Shown here piece after piece: positions 1 to 8,448 of a DNA stretch of 20,729 nucleotides. The notes under the pieces were generated by a model. It did not search any database. It had not been told where the DNA came from and worked only from the letters and a program-made list of their open reading frames with translations. This stretch comes from JAVBMC01 sp031552845. Its GTDB lineage: Bacteria > Verrucomicrobiota > Kiritimatiellia > RFP12 > DVOR01. How positions within the stretch are numbered: position 1 is the stretch's first letter; each line of letters opens with the position of its first letter. Location of the stretch: NCBI GenBank assembly GCA_031552845.1, contig JAVBMC010000081.1:1-20729 (forward strand), read 5' to 3'. The translations under genes and the position numbers were made by a program.

Positions 1-30
1 GCGGGGTTTTGTATGCTGGCGGCGTTCCAT
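1..30 (-). CDS. 5' end of a leftward gene, product unknown
   Basis: Only the first ten codons lie in the window. They read MERRQHTKPR on the minus strand and run off the left edge. The start is supported by an AAAGGAG Shine-Dalgarno sequence at 37-43, six bases before the ATG at 28-30. This matches the signal quality of the other genes here. The gene is divergent from the 991-residue secreted protein at 319. No function can be assigned from ten residues. The basic start would fit many protein types, including a prepilin-like leader, but nothing visible decides this. Confidence 0.45.
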   Translation of the reverse strand, partial: MERRQHTKPR

Positions 31-97
31 TGGCGGCTCCTTTCGGTTGTTTGGTTTGGTTATCAAAATGATACGAAAATCGACCCGCCGATGGAAC
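24..97. repeat. Inverted repeat spanning the start of the leftward gene
   Basis: GTTCCATTGGCGG at 24-36 is matched by the reverse complement CCGCCGATGGAAC at 85-97, with 12 of 13 positions complementary and 48 bases between. In an mRNA of the leftward gene the upstream arm would pair with the bases around the ATG and leave the AAAGGAG ribosome binding site in the loop. It could be a translational control hairpin or a pair of protein-binding sites. The sequence alone does not say which. Confidence 0.4.
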
Positions 98-134
98 ACT
101 AAACGTCTGCATGGCGGTTAGATTTTCGCGCCCC

Positions 135-178
135 GCCCCCCATGGGGGGCTCCCCTGAAAGAGAGCGTGCCCGGGCAC
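135..178. repeat. Two GC-rich perfect palindromes in the divergent spacer
   Basis: GCCCCCCATGGGGGGC (135-150) and GTGCCCGGGCAC (167-178) are both perfect palindromes and lie 16 bases apart. They sit between the divergent starts at 30 and 319, upstream of the rightward promoter. The rest of the 31-318 spacer shows no coding signal. Neither palindrome has a loop or T-run, so they do not look like terminators. They may be binding sites. Confidence 0.4.
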
Positions 179-245
179 CCCTATCTGCAGGGAAAAGATA
201 TTTTACACTTTACATGCGAAATCGGGAGCCGCTTTTTGTAATGGC

Positions 246-274
246 TTGACTTTTTCCCATGAGAGTTCTATGAT
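246..274 (+). promoter_or_regulatory. Sigma70-type promoter of the 991-residue protein gene
   Basis: TTGACT (246-251) and TATGAT (269-274) are separated by exactly 17 bases. Five of six bases match consensus in each box. Transcription would start near 281, leaving an untranslated leader of about 38 bases that contains the AAGGAGG ribosome binding site at 305-311. Confidence 0.75.
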
Positions 275-318
275 TACATGAGTTGTGAGGTGCAGGCATT
301 TTATAAGGAGGGTGTCTT

Positions 319-3294
319 ATGAAGAAGTTCGTGTCGGTCGTCGCTGTGGTGAGTTTGCTGTGTGTGTTTTCGGCGAGGGCGTGGGAGCCGTTGCCGGCTA
401 TTTCGAGCGGGTATTATCAGGTGTTGCTGCATCTGGGGGCTAATTTTAATACGGAGTATCTGTATTCGTCCGGTGGGGCTGCGTTGGATGTGGATCAGCT
501 GGCGGTTTTTGGCGGGGAGACGCAGCAGGCGCCTTATCCGGGGTTGGTTTATAATGGGCTGACGGGGCCGGGGGTGGGGCAGACGTGTAACCTGGCGTGG
601 ACGGTCACGACGAATACGGCCGCGAACGGGCTTTGGGCGACTGCTCCTAATAAGGATAATTATATTAAGTATTGGCATATTTATGTGCGTAATCCGACGG
701 AGGAGAATCGGAGTGTCAAAATTTATTATCGTGTCGATGATGGGCTGTATATCTGGCGCAATGGTACGCGGATTGTCTCGATGACTTCGAACGATGGCGG
801 CACCGAGAGGAATGTCGCGGCGATGCTCCTGCCCGGCACGAACAGCTTGACGATTAAACTGCGCGAGGGAACGGTGAATGATTGGATGGGGTTCCGTATT
901 TGTAATACGGATGGTTCGGCGATCACGGATTTGGAGTATTCGTTTTATAACAGGGTGCTGGTTGGCTCGGCTCGGCCGATTGAGGTGCTGAAGACCTATG
1001 ATTCGGTGTCGGTTGATCCGAACTTTGTGAATCATACCGGCGAGCTGTTTGATCTGTATGTGGTGTGTGACAGCGTGGATCGGGGGGGCGTGCTGGCGGA
1101 CTGGCTGGATTCGCCGACGTGCTGCTTTCAGGAGGCGGCGGCACTGAGCGCGCCGCCGGCACTGGTGACTGTCGGCGGTTTGCCTGAGTATAGTACAACG
1201 TATGCCGCGAGGCTTTTTGTTGTTCACGCGGGCGGGGAGACGGAGTCGGTGTCGTTTTCAGTCTCCACGAGCGGACGGGAGCCGGGGATTTTGACGCTTC
1301 CGGCGACGTCGGTTGATAATCTGAGCGCAACGGCGAATGGGAATCTGTTCACCTCAGGGCCGGCTCCTGAAGGGACAGAGGTGCGGTTTTATTGGGGCAC
1401 GCAGGATGGCGGCGAGGATCCGGAGGCTTGGGAGCATCTCGTTGAATTGCCTGTGTCAGCTTTGGGGCTCGTGGAGGTGCCGCTGGAAGGGCTTTGGTAT
1501 AACACGACCTACTATTACCGCTTTGCCGCGGAAAACAGCTTTGGCACCTCTTGGAGTTCTGAGTCGGTTGAGTTTACAACGTTGGGGCTGCCGATTTTTG
1601 ATGTTCCCTCGGCTCGGATTATCTCGGCTGAAGGCTTGCTGATGAGTGTGGGGATTCTCAGTCCCGGTGCCGGAACGGCTACTGCCGAATGTCTGTGGGG
1701 AACGTCCCCGGATGAACTTTCGGTAGTGCGGACTTGGGATAGCTTGGAGGGTGTCTCAGAGCTGGCCTATACGCAGACGGTGTTTAATGTTGAAGCACCC
1801 AACTCCTACTATGCCTTCCGAATTCATGGAGTTGTCGATGAGGACACGCAGTGGACTGTCTCAACGCCGACGAACCTCTTCGCGACAACCGGGACAAATA
1901 CGTGGACAGCCGGTGGAGGAGAGAATACGGATTGGTATAATCCGGCTAACTGGGACAAGGGCGTCCCGGGACCTTTTGCCATGGCATTGTTCCCGGTCGC
2001 TGAGATTGCCGTGACGGCTACCGAGGATATTACGGTTGGCAACGTCCTCGTGCGTGCTGGAAACGGTTCGGTTGCCTTTGACTTCGGAACATCGACTTTG
2101 AACGTGAGCAGTAACTTCGTCGCGGGTGCCGGGCATACCGGTGTTTTGACCTTGAGCGGCAAGATCAATGCGGGGCTCTTTATGGTCTCCACCAACACAA
2201 GTGCCAACACCGTGACGTTGACCGCCGGAAGCAGTTTGTCCGCCGGACGGCTGATTGTCGGGTTTGGCAGCAAAGTCGGCTCAGGAGATAATAACCGGCT
2301 TACTGTCAGTCCCGGTGCGTTGCTGACGGTGACAGGTTCGACGACCATCAGTCAACGGTATGAGGATTATTCAACCCGAAACAATGAGCTGCTCATTCAG
2401 GGGCTCTTCTTGGCGAATGGAATCGGCTTGGGGCCAACGAGCGGTTCGGGCGGCAACGCCACCGGGCTTTTGACGATTGACGGAGGCGTGACGACGAATC
2501 AAGGAACCCTTGTGCTCAGTCAAACCGCCGGAACCGGCCACACTGTGACCTTGCGTAATGAAGCGGTGCTCCAGCAAAATGGAAAAGTGACAATCGGTCA
2601 GCGTGCCACCCTTTGCTGTATGATGGTCACTGAGGGGTCGGTTGCCAATGTCGTAGGCGATATCAATATGTATGATTACGGTGACAACCCCGGTAACAGT
2701 GGCCGCCTGATCGTCAGCAACGCGACGCTTGCGGTCACCGGCAAGCTCACCAGCGGTTACAAAAACACTGGCCACAGCAACCAGATACTGATATTCGAAG
2801 ACCCCGGACAGACAACGACTGTCTCCTTTGGGGGGAGTGTCGGGCTGGGACGAACCGCACCCAACAATAAGCTTGTGCTAGATGGCGGATCCTTTACCGC
2901 AACGGCCTTAACCATGGCTACGGATAGCACGACAACTTCGACCAATAATCAAGTCATTGTTGCCGGCGCGACGGCTAAACTATCCGTGACCAACCTCACG
3001 CTCCGCGGCCAAGGGGTTCTCCGCTTTGACATACCCGACTCCGGCTTTGCCCAAACGCCTGTCGCGTTAACAGGCGGTGCAATCGCGAACCTTGCAGCGG
3101 ATACCCGCGTCGAGATTAACGCATCCGGGTTCATTGGTAAAGCACGGCTCCTGCAAGCCAACACCATCAGTGCGCTGCCAGACGAAAACTTCGTCGTGAC
3201 ACTCCCTGCCGATATGATTTATAGACTTACGCGCACTGATCAAATCATTGAGATAAATATTCGTAAAAAACCCACTGCATTGCTTTTACAGTAA
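319..3294 (+). CDS. Secreted multidomain beta-helix protein with FN3-like domains
   Basis: The protein has 991 residues. The start is fixed by AAGGAGG at 305-311, seven bases upstream. A Sec signal peptide is visible at residues 1-21, ending SARA before WEP. Residues about 110-215 look like a PA14 or jelly-roll type carbohydrate-binding module, with a VDDGLYIWRNGTRI segment. Residues about 320-420 and 422-525 resemble two fibronectin type III domains. At about 527-550 there is a W-x(n)-W-x-NPANW-x-x-GVPG motif, which in the neighbouring proteins lies right after the signal peptide. From there to the C-terminus run short parallel beta-helix coils, many of the form N-x-L-x-V then G-x-x-x-x-V. 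It ends KPTALLLQ, the tail shared by the other beta-helix proteins here. The likely role is a cell-surface or secreted glycan-binding protein (inference). Codon choice shifts between the N- and C-terminal halves. Confidence 0.85.
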   Translation: MKKFVSVVAVVSLLCVFSARAWEPLPAISSGYYQVLLHLGANFNTEYLYSSGGAALDVDQLAVFGGETQQAPYPGLVYNGLTGPGVGQTCNLAWTVTTNTAANGLWATAPNKDNYIKYWHIYVRNPTEENRSVKIYYRVDDGLYIWRNGTRIVSMTSNDGGTERNVAAMLLPGTNSLTIKLREGTVNDWMGFRICNTDGSAITDLEYSFYNRVLVGSARPIEVLKTYDSVSVDPNFVNHTGELFDLYVVCDSVDRGGVLADWLDSPTCCFQEAAALSAPPALVTVGGLPEYSTTYAARLFVVHAGGETESVSFSVSTSGREPGILTLPATSVDNLSATANGNLFTSGPAPEGTEVRFYWGTQDGGEDPEAWEHLVELPVSALGLVEVPLEGLWYNTTYYYRFAAENSFGTSWSSESVEFTTLGLPIFDVPSARIISAEGLLMSVGILSPGAGTATAECLWGTSPDELSVVRTWDSLEGVSELAYTQTVFNVEAPNSYYAFRIHGVVDEDTQWTVSTPTNLFATTGTNTWTAGGGENTDWYNPANWDKGVPGPFAMALFPVAEIAVTATEDITVGNVLVRAGNGSVAFDFGTSTLNVSSNFVAGAGHTGVLTLSGKINAGLFMVSTNTSANTVTLTAGSSLSAGRLIVGFGSKVGSGDNNRLTVSPGALLTVTGSTTISQRYEDYSTRNNELLIQGLFLANGIGLGPTSGSGGNATGLLTIDGGVTTNQGTLVLSQTAGTGHTVTLRNEAVLQQNGKVTIGQRATLCCMMVTEGSVANVVGDINMYDYGDNPGNSGRLIVSNATLAVTGKLTSGYKNTGHSNQILIFEDPGQTTTVSFGGSVGLGRTAPNNKLVLDGGSFTATALTMATDSTTTSTNNQVIVAGATAKLSVTNLTLRGQGVLRFDIPDSGFAQTPVALTGGAIANLAADTRVEINASGFIGKARLLQANTISALPDENFVVTLPADMIYRLTRTDQIIEINIRKKPTALLLQ

Positions 3295-3319
3295 CCATAG
3301 CAACCCAATTGTCTCATGT

Positions 3320-3352
3320 ACCCCCTGCAGAAATGCAGGGGGTGTTTGCTTT
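3320..3352 (+). terminator. Rho-independent terminator of the 991-residue protein gene
   Basis: A perfect 10-bp stem, ACCCCCTGCA (3320-3329) with TGCAGGGGGT (3334-3343), closes a GAAA loop and is followed by the T-rich GTTTGCTTT. It lies 25 bases after the stop codon. The convergent gene ends at 3400. On the minus strand the hairpin is not followed by a T-run, so it is mainly a rightward terminator. Confidence 0.85.
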
Positions 3353-3399
3353 ACATACGGGGTTGTGTGCGCCAGCTGGTAGGGCGACGCACGCCGTTG

Positions 3400-5574
3400 T
3401 TAGTAGAGGAGGATGTTGGTGGAGAAACCTCGCACGCCGGTGAGAACAAGGGTTTTCCCCTCAAGGAGGACTTGTGCCCCGCTGACGTTGAGTACCTTGG
3501 GCGTGCTGGTGGTGATGTGGATGTTGGCCGCATTATAGTTGTCGATGGTAGAGTGGGTAACTTCGGCAATTACGTAGCGATCGCTTGAACGATAGCGGGC
3601 ATCGGGAGCGATGCCGACAAGGTTGACCTCTAACGGTCCTGTAGGCAGGATGAGTTTGTAGTTGGTGCCGGTGACGAGCAGTTTGTCGGCACTAGTGCCG
3701 TCCAGCTTGATAGTGAAACCGCCGCCTTCGCCGAGAGTCACGGAGCGAGTAGCGGTAAGGGTGCCAATAGCATTGGTGCTGCCGGGGGCAATGGTGAGGC
3801 AGGAGTCGCTTTCACGCAGGTAGGTGTTGCGAATTTGATTGTGCCCGGCAATGGTGGCCGGACCGTAGATCCCGATATCGTTATTGAGGATAGCGTTGGC
3901 TTCAACGGTTCCGTTGGTGTAGAGGTTGATGTTTTTGCCAATGTCCGTTTCGAAGATGGCTCGCCCGTCGCTGATATAGAGGCTGCCGGCACGGGTGAGG
4001 TTTTGGCCTTTAAATGTGAGGGTGCCGGTGCCAGCCTTCATGAGGGATCCATCGCCGTAGATGTTGCCGTGAATGATGCGGTCCGAAGGGCCGCCGAGGC
4101 GGAGGACTTTGTCTTGGCTAAACATGGCGATATGCTCGTAATCACGGATGGTGTCTTCGCCTTCAAGCGCGATGGTGCCGCCGTTTCTTGCAATAACGAG
4201 ACTGGGGCGTTGCCCTGGCACAGGCGGATCCCAAGCTAGGGATGCTGTGATGCTGAACACTCCGCTGTTGGCGTAAGCTATGCAGACATCCTCGCCGCTG
4301 AAGATGAGCCGTCCGCCGGCAGAGTCGATCTCTTTTACATTGTGACCGCGGGCATAGAGTGCGCCGGAACCAAGGCGCAGGTCGTAGGAGCCAAGATGGA
4401 GGAATTGTTCCTTTGTGTAGTCGAGAATGAGTCCCCAAATGTCGGTGTTCTCGGCAAGGAAAAGCTCATTAGTGCCGGTGGGAAGGGCAGCAGGCTGGCG
4501 CATGATATAGACTTCGTCGGGGAGATTACCGGAGCCCGTCAAGTCCCGGCTGCGGTCGTCGGAGGGGAAGGTGAGGGTGGTGATGGCGTTATCCTCATCA
4601 AGGGTGCTGAGGTAGGTGCCATCCATGACGCACCAAGGCCTCCAGAGGGTATTGAGAGCTGTTTCGTTGGGAACAATGATGCGGGAATTGTTAGCGGCTT
4701 TGAGGTTGCGGATGCAGGTGCCGGACTGACGGACAATGTTGCTGATGACGATATCGGTAGGCTCAAAGCCGGAGTCGCCGTCGTTAACGGTAATACTGAA
4801 CGCACCTTCCTCAAGAGCCAAAGTGTTAAAGTTCTGGCAGACCGGTACTGTTTTATTGCCATGGAAGATGATTCCGCCGCCGCAGCGGAGCGTCACCAAG
4901 GGGATGTTTGGAGCAATGCGGTCGTTGATGGCTTCTGGACGGTTGTCGATGCGCATCGTCATTAGATTGTTGTTGCTCCATGTTTGCTGTAGGTAAACAC
5001 CGGAGGCGTTTGTGATGATGCCGCCGTTCATGAGCGTGAAGGAGAAGTGGTCGAGAATGATTTTCCCGGTCACATCAAGGATAGAGTAGGCCTGCACGTT
5101 TCGGTTTTGATTGTCATTAAAGGTGAGCGAACAGCCTGCTCCATTGTCAGTGATGGAACCCTCAAGATAGAGTTGGGTGTTCCAAGCAGCACGCGGACGA
5201 ATGGTTGTATCACGTGTGACTACAATCGGACAGGCTAAGTGTACGCCGGAGCCGCCGCTGTCGGCATCGTCGATAGTGGTGCCCAGCAGCGTCAGAACAG
5301 ACCCATCTGTTGCTTCAAGCGTGTAGTTTTGTCCGGCAAGGCCGAGATTAAGAATTGTTTGACTGGCATCTAGGAAAAGCTTGCCATCAATCAAACCATT
5401 GGCATTGAGAATAGGGCGGTCACCTTCTCCAGGTAATTTTTCGCCTGTCCAGTTAAGAGGATTGCTCCAAAGGGCATCACCCGCGGCGCCTGTCCAGCGG
5501 ATGTCAGCGGCATGGAGTGAGAAAAATGCAACGACAGTGGCGAAAACGCCAAGAGACAAACTATGCAGTTTCAT
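3400..5574 (-). CDS. Secreted PATR-repeat beta-helix protein, last gene of the cluster
   Basis: The protein has 724 residues. AGGAGG at 5581-5586 lies six bases before the ATG. The signal peptide is residues 1-22, ending SLHA. The mature protein opens with IRWTG and W-S-NPLNW-x-GE-x-LP (residues 25-48), the W..NW..G..P signature common in autotransporter-like beta-helix proteins. Parallel beta-helix sequence follows. A PATR-type repeat is at about 509-542 (GSLMKAGTGTLTFKG). After it come LTIAPG, then GTLTA, then a DKLLV segment, which is typical of the end of autotransporter passengers. No barrel domain follows. The protein ends FSTNILLY, with the tail shared by its neighbours. It is more distant from the four tandem paralogues than they are from each other. 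Function is unknown; a surface adhesin or glycan-binding role is inference. Confidence 0.85.
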   Translation of the reverse strand: MKLHSLSLGVFATVVAFFSLHAADIRWTGAAGDALWSNPLNWTGEKLPGEGDRPILNANGLIDGKLFLDASQTILNLGLAGQNYTLEATDGSVLTLLGTTIDDADSGGSGVHLACPIVVTRDTTIRPRAAWNTQLYLEGSITDNGAGCSLTFNDNQNRNVQAYSILDVTGKIILDHFSFTLMNGGIITNASGVYLQQTWSNNNLMTMRIDNRPEAINDRIAPNIPLVTLRCGGGIIFHGNKTVPVCQNFNTLALEEGAFSITVNDGDSGFEPTDIVISNIVRQSGTCIRNLKAANNSRIIVPNETALNTLWRPWCVMDGTYLSTLDEDNAITTLTFPSDDRSRDLTGSGNLPDEVYIMRQPAALPTGTNELFLAENTDIWGLILDYTKEQFLHLGSYDLRLGSGALYARGHNVKEIDSAGGRLIFSGEDVCIAYANSGVFSITASLAWDPPVPGQRPSLVIARNGGTIALEGEDTIRDYEHIAMFSQDKVLRLGGPSDRIIHGNIYGDGSLMKAGTGTLTFKGQNLTRAGSLYISDGRAIFETDIGKNINLYTNGTVEANAILNNDIGIYGPATIAGHNQIRNTYLRESDSCLTIAPGSTNAIGTLTATRSVTLGEGGGFTIKLDGTSADKLLVTGTNYKLILPTGPLEVNLVGIAPDARYRSSDRYVIAEVTHSTIDNYNAANIHITTSTPKVLNVSGAQVLLEGKTLVLTGVRGFSTNILLY

Positions 5575-5586
5575 ACCAGACCTCCT

Positions 5587-5623
5587 AAAACATACGGGCG
5601 GGTGCTTTTTAGCAACCGCCCGT
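5587..5623 (-). terminator. Intercistronic hairpin, possible leaky terminator
   Basis: On the minus strand this lies directly after the 878-residue protein gene (stop at 5632). Outer arms ACGGGCGG (5594-5601) and CCGCCCGT (5616-5623) pair perfectly. After one mismatch the stem continues for four more pairs around a loop of four. TTTT follows at 5590-5587. Immediately after it is the AGGAGG ribosome binding site of the next gene, so no promoter fits between. It may be a partial terminator or an mRNA-end stabiliser that lowers expression of the last gene. Confidence 0.7.
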
Positions 5624-5631
5624 GTAATTGA

Positions 5632-8268
5632 TTATTGGATGAAGAGTTTTGTGACTATATTCTTTTGAAGAACCAGTCGATTGCCGCTGTGGATGTTGAA
5701 TACCCATTGAGAGTTCGGTGAAATGAATTTGCCATTGATTCCGCCTGCGGCGGTCATGACAAGCACCTTCTCTAGTGCATTAGTCGGGATGGCACAATCG
5801 ACGGGCACTGGTGCGGCTGCGGTGACGCTGCCACTGAGGGTAAGGACGCCATTTGTGTTAAAGGCGTATTGAGAACCTTCCGCAAAAGTGAGGCTGTCTT
5901 GCAGTTCACAGGAGCCTTCAACGCGCAGGAGCGTATCCGCTGCCGCGTTGATTCCGCAAAGCGTGGTGTTAGCTACCAGCGTGATACCGCCTGCGTTGAG
6001 GTCAATCCCGCCTGTAAGGCTGTTGGTTGGAGCACTTAAGCCCAGCACGCCGGGGCCTTCTTTAACGAGTCTGCCGGGTATAGTGCCGTCGACAAGGCTG
6101 GGCTGGATTTCGAGATCAGTTTCGGCGGAATTGTCTTCAATATTAAAAACGGTCTCGCCGGAGAGTGCGATGACTGGGTAAGCGGTTGTCCCGACTGTGT
6201 AAGCACTGATGAGGCCGCAACCGAGAGGCGCATATTCGTTGACGTAGTAGCTGAGCGAGGAGCCGAGGTTGAGGGTGGCTGTTCGTCCGATGTTCGCGGC
6301 TGTGTATTTGTAGGTCGCATTAGCAGCGTAGTTGGCCGGGTTGGAGATGATGGTCGCACCTTGGACGGTGAGGCTGCCGAGAGAGGCACTTCCCATGTCG
6401 AGCAGGCCTCCTGCCAGAGTGAGGTCGCCCGTCAGGGTGGCGACGGCTTTGCCGGAGACGATGTACTTGCCTCTAAAAAGCGTGGCGTTACGGTGGGTGG
6501 AAGTGGCTGGGTCACCGTTGCCAAGCCTGTGCAGTCCGCCGCCGTAGACGGTGAGGTCTCGGAATGTTTGATTCCCAGTTTTGCCGGAGCCTAGGACGAT
6601 TTCGGAGGTGCCTTCATGAACAATGACATCGGCGGTCGTTGCAAGTTGGTCACTGTAACGGCAGGTGCCGCCGTTGACTGTGAGCGTACTTTGTATGGCC
6701 GTGTTTGGAATGCTGCGATTGAGTTGGACGTTGGCACCGTTGCCAACAGTGATGTTGCCCATGTAGGTGTTGGGCTGGCTACCGGTTATGCGTGCGTAGC
6801 CGCTACCGTAAAAACCGATACCTTTGGGGCCGACGTTTTGCGGAATGCTTTGGATTGTCACAGGACCATTCCACGTGGTTGTATTGTAGGTGGTACCTGA
6901 AGTTGAGATGCCTGCGAGGAATATGCGTCCATCGGTTCCGTTGAAGTCCAACGCGGGAATCGTGAATTTGATCCCGTCGTTGGCCGTTATTCCGGTCGCA
7001 GTCTGCTTGCAGAATATTGTGCCGCTGTTGATTCGGAGTGCAGTGCCGTCGTTGCCGGCGATTGTAATACCGGAGGCGTTTGCACCGCCGGAGGATTCAA
7101 GCGATAGTGAATTGACTGTCGTGAGCGGATCAGCTAGGGTAATGTTTTGAGCACCCGCGCCTGTGGTGAGAATGCGAACGTTGTCGAGAGCTGTTGATCC
7201 GTCGGTGATGGTGCTTATGTATTCGGTTTCCGGATCCAACGGACGTACGCCGCGGTCGGTATCGTAGGTTGTCAGACCATCGGCTACAGACGCTCCTGTA
7301 TTATTTGTTGCGACAATAACCCCAAGCAGGATGGGGCGCAATGATCCTGTTCCGTCATTTTGTCCGCTGAGTACGGGCGGGATATCAAAGATGCAACCTG
7401 TAGACGGGATGTCCTCTGTTTCTGAATTAATGGTCGTGAAGTTGTTGCCGCGGAAGAAGACTGCACCTTCATTAATGACGAGCGTGTTGGCCTGCCAAAG
7501 TCCGCGGTAGTTGGGTTTTTGAGTGGACGTGAAGGACATGAGGGTCCCATTGTTGATGGTGATATCGCCGCTGATGCGATGGGTTCCGTTGGCGGAGGTG
7601 CTGTTCTCGAAACGAAGATCGCCGGGGTTGTTGGCCGTGACGCTTCTCATAGAGTCCGTACCGGGAGTGGACTTATAACTGTAGAAATAGTGCGTTGTGT
7701 TTCCGCGTCCGTAAATCATATCAATGTCTGTCGCAAGGGTTGAGTTGGATTGATAGAACCAACTTTCGTGCCGAATTTCAAGGGTGCCGGGGCCGGCCAT
7801 AGCAAATTTAATTTCTTGTTTGTTTCCTGCACCTTGCCAGAGGAGATTGTAACCGTTGAGGCGAATGGCGGGGGTCGGTTGCCCCGTTTGGTTGGCACCG
7901 CCGCCGGAGAATGTCCAGACTTGATCTGCTGCGAGCTGTATGCCTGAAAGCGTCTTTTGTGCTGTACTGTACATGGCAAGACCATAACGTCCGAGGTAGA
8001 GCTTGCCGCCGCCTGAAACATTGGCTGTTCCGGAGGAGGTGTAAATATAAATGCCGCCAAGCTGGGTATCCTGCGAAAAAGACAGGGAGACGTTGCCTGA
8101 TCCCTCTACACAAGCGATGTCATTTGACCCAGGGACGATCCCTCCAATCCAACGGGTGGTATCGTGCACGCTTCCGGAGCCATTGTTATCATAAACGATA
8201 ACTGCTGCCTGTAAGACAATTGAAAACAACACGGCAAAGGCCGCGATAACGAACTGTTTCGTATTCAT
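5632..8268 (-). CDS. Secreted beta-helix protein, tandem paralogue 4
   Basis: The protein has 878 residues from ATG at 8268, chosen because GGAGGAG lies seven bases upstream and a clean signal peptide follows (residues 1-21, ending VLQA). An in-frame GTG at 8307 would add 13 residues before that signal. The mature start keeps the array pattern Y26-x5-G32-x7-W40-x-GG-x-VP46. A YDTDRGVRPLD block and a LRINSG block match the paralogues. Two PATR-like repeats are seen, one in mid-protein (NTYMGNITVG) and one at about 732-767 (GRLVKEGPGVLGL). The last 50 residues carry the array's C-terminal block (V-x-VM-x-A-x-GGI, then W, then G-x-x-L-x-L) and end VTKLFIQ. It is the most divergent of the four tandem copies. 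Function is unknown; a secreted or surface structural protein is inference. Confidence 0.85.
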   Translation of the reverse strand: MNTKQFVIAAFAVLFSIVLQAAVIVYDNNGSGSVHDTTRWIGGIVPGSNDIACVEGSGNVSLSFSQDTQLGGIYIYTSSGTANVSGGGKLYLGRYGLAMYSTAQKTLSGIQLAADQVWTFSGGGANQTGQPTPAIRLNGYNLLWQGAGNKQEIKFAMAGPGTLEIRHESWFYQSNSTLATDIDMIYGRGNTTHYFYSYKSTPGTDSMRSVTANNPGDLRFENSTSANGTHRISGDITINNGTLMSFTSTQKPNYRGLWQANTLVINEGAVFFRGNNFTTINSETEDIPSTGCIFDIPPVLSGQNDGTGSLRPILLGVIVATNNTGASVADGLTTYDTDRGVRPLDPETEYISTITDGSTALDNVRILTTGAGAQNITLADPLTTVNSLSLESSGGANASGITIAGNDGTALRINSGTIFCKQTATGITANDGIKFTIPALDFNGTDGRIFLAGISTSGTTYNTTTWNGPVTIQSIPQNVGPKGIGFYGSGYARITGSQPNTYMGNITVGNGANVQLNRSIPNTAIQSTLTVNGGTCRYSDQLATTADVIVHEGTSEIVLGSGKTGNQTFRDLTVYGGGLHRLGNGDPATSTHRNATLFRGKYIVSGKAVATLTGDLTLAGGLLDMGSASLGSLTVQGATIISNPANYAANATYKYTAANIGRTATLNLGSSLSYYVNEYAPLGCGLISAYTVGTTAYPVIALSGETVFNIEDNSAETDLEIQPSLVDGTIPGRLVKEGPGVLGLSAPTNSLTGGIDLNAGGITLVANTTLCGINAAADTLLRVEGSCELQDSLTFAEGSQYAFNTNGVLTLSGSVTAAAPVPVDCAIPTNALEKVLVMTAAGGINGKFISPNSQWVFNIHSGNRLVLQKNIVTKLFIQ

Positions 8269-8351
8269 AATGCTACTCCTCCACAATCGGGGGCGCTCTG
8301 TGGTCACGCCTCCATCTCATAACAACAAACCCGCCATAAGCAAGCATTCGT

Positions 8352-8380
8352 ATAATACATTACTTTGGCGGTTGAAACAA
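8352..8380 (-). promoter_or_regulatory. Possible internal promoter upstream of paralogue 4
   Basis: On the minus strand TTGTTT (8380-8375) and TATTAT (8357-8352) are 17 bases apart. The -10 box matches consensus at five of six positions and the -35 box at three. A 6-bp inverted repeat, CCGCCA at 8331-8336 with TGGCGG at 8366-8371, flanks the -10 box. The 180-base spacer between the genes is the longest within the cluster, so a secondary promoter is reasonable here. Confidence 0.4.
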
Positions 8381-8448
8381 GCCTCTTTTGTGATTTTGAT
8401 TGACTAAATGGCTCTTGCTGTTCATATTCATTGAAGTCGCTAGCGAAA

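Noticed and set aside
301..1227. A 308-codon minus-strand open frame opposite the 991-residue protein gene
   Set aside because: It is rich in Arg, Pro and Ile, as expected of an antisense shadow, and it lies opposite a gene with a promoter, ribosome binding site and signal peptide.
8269..8307. GTG start adding 13 residues to tandem paralogue 4
   Set aside because: The internal ATG has a GGAGGAG site at the right distance and begins a normal signal peptide that aligns with the paralogues.
8437..8446. TCGCTAGCGA palindrome just after the paralogue 3 stop as a terminator
   Set aside because: It has no loop and no T-run, and a 10-bp palindrome of this kind can occur by chance.
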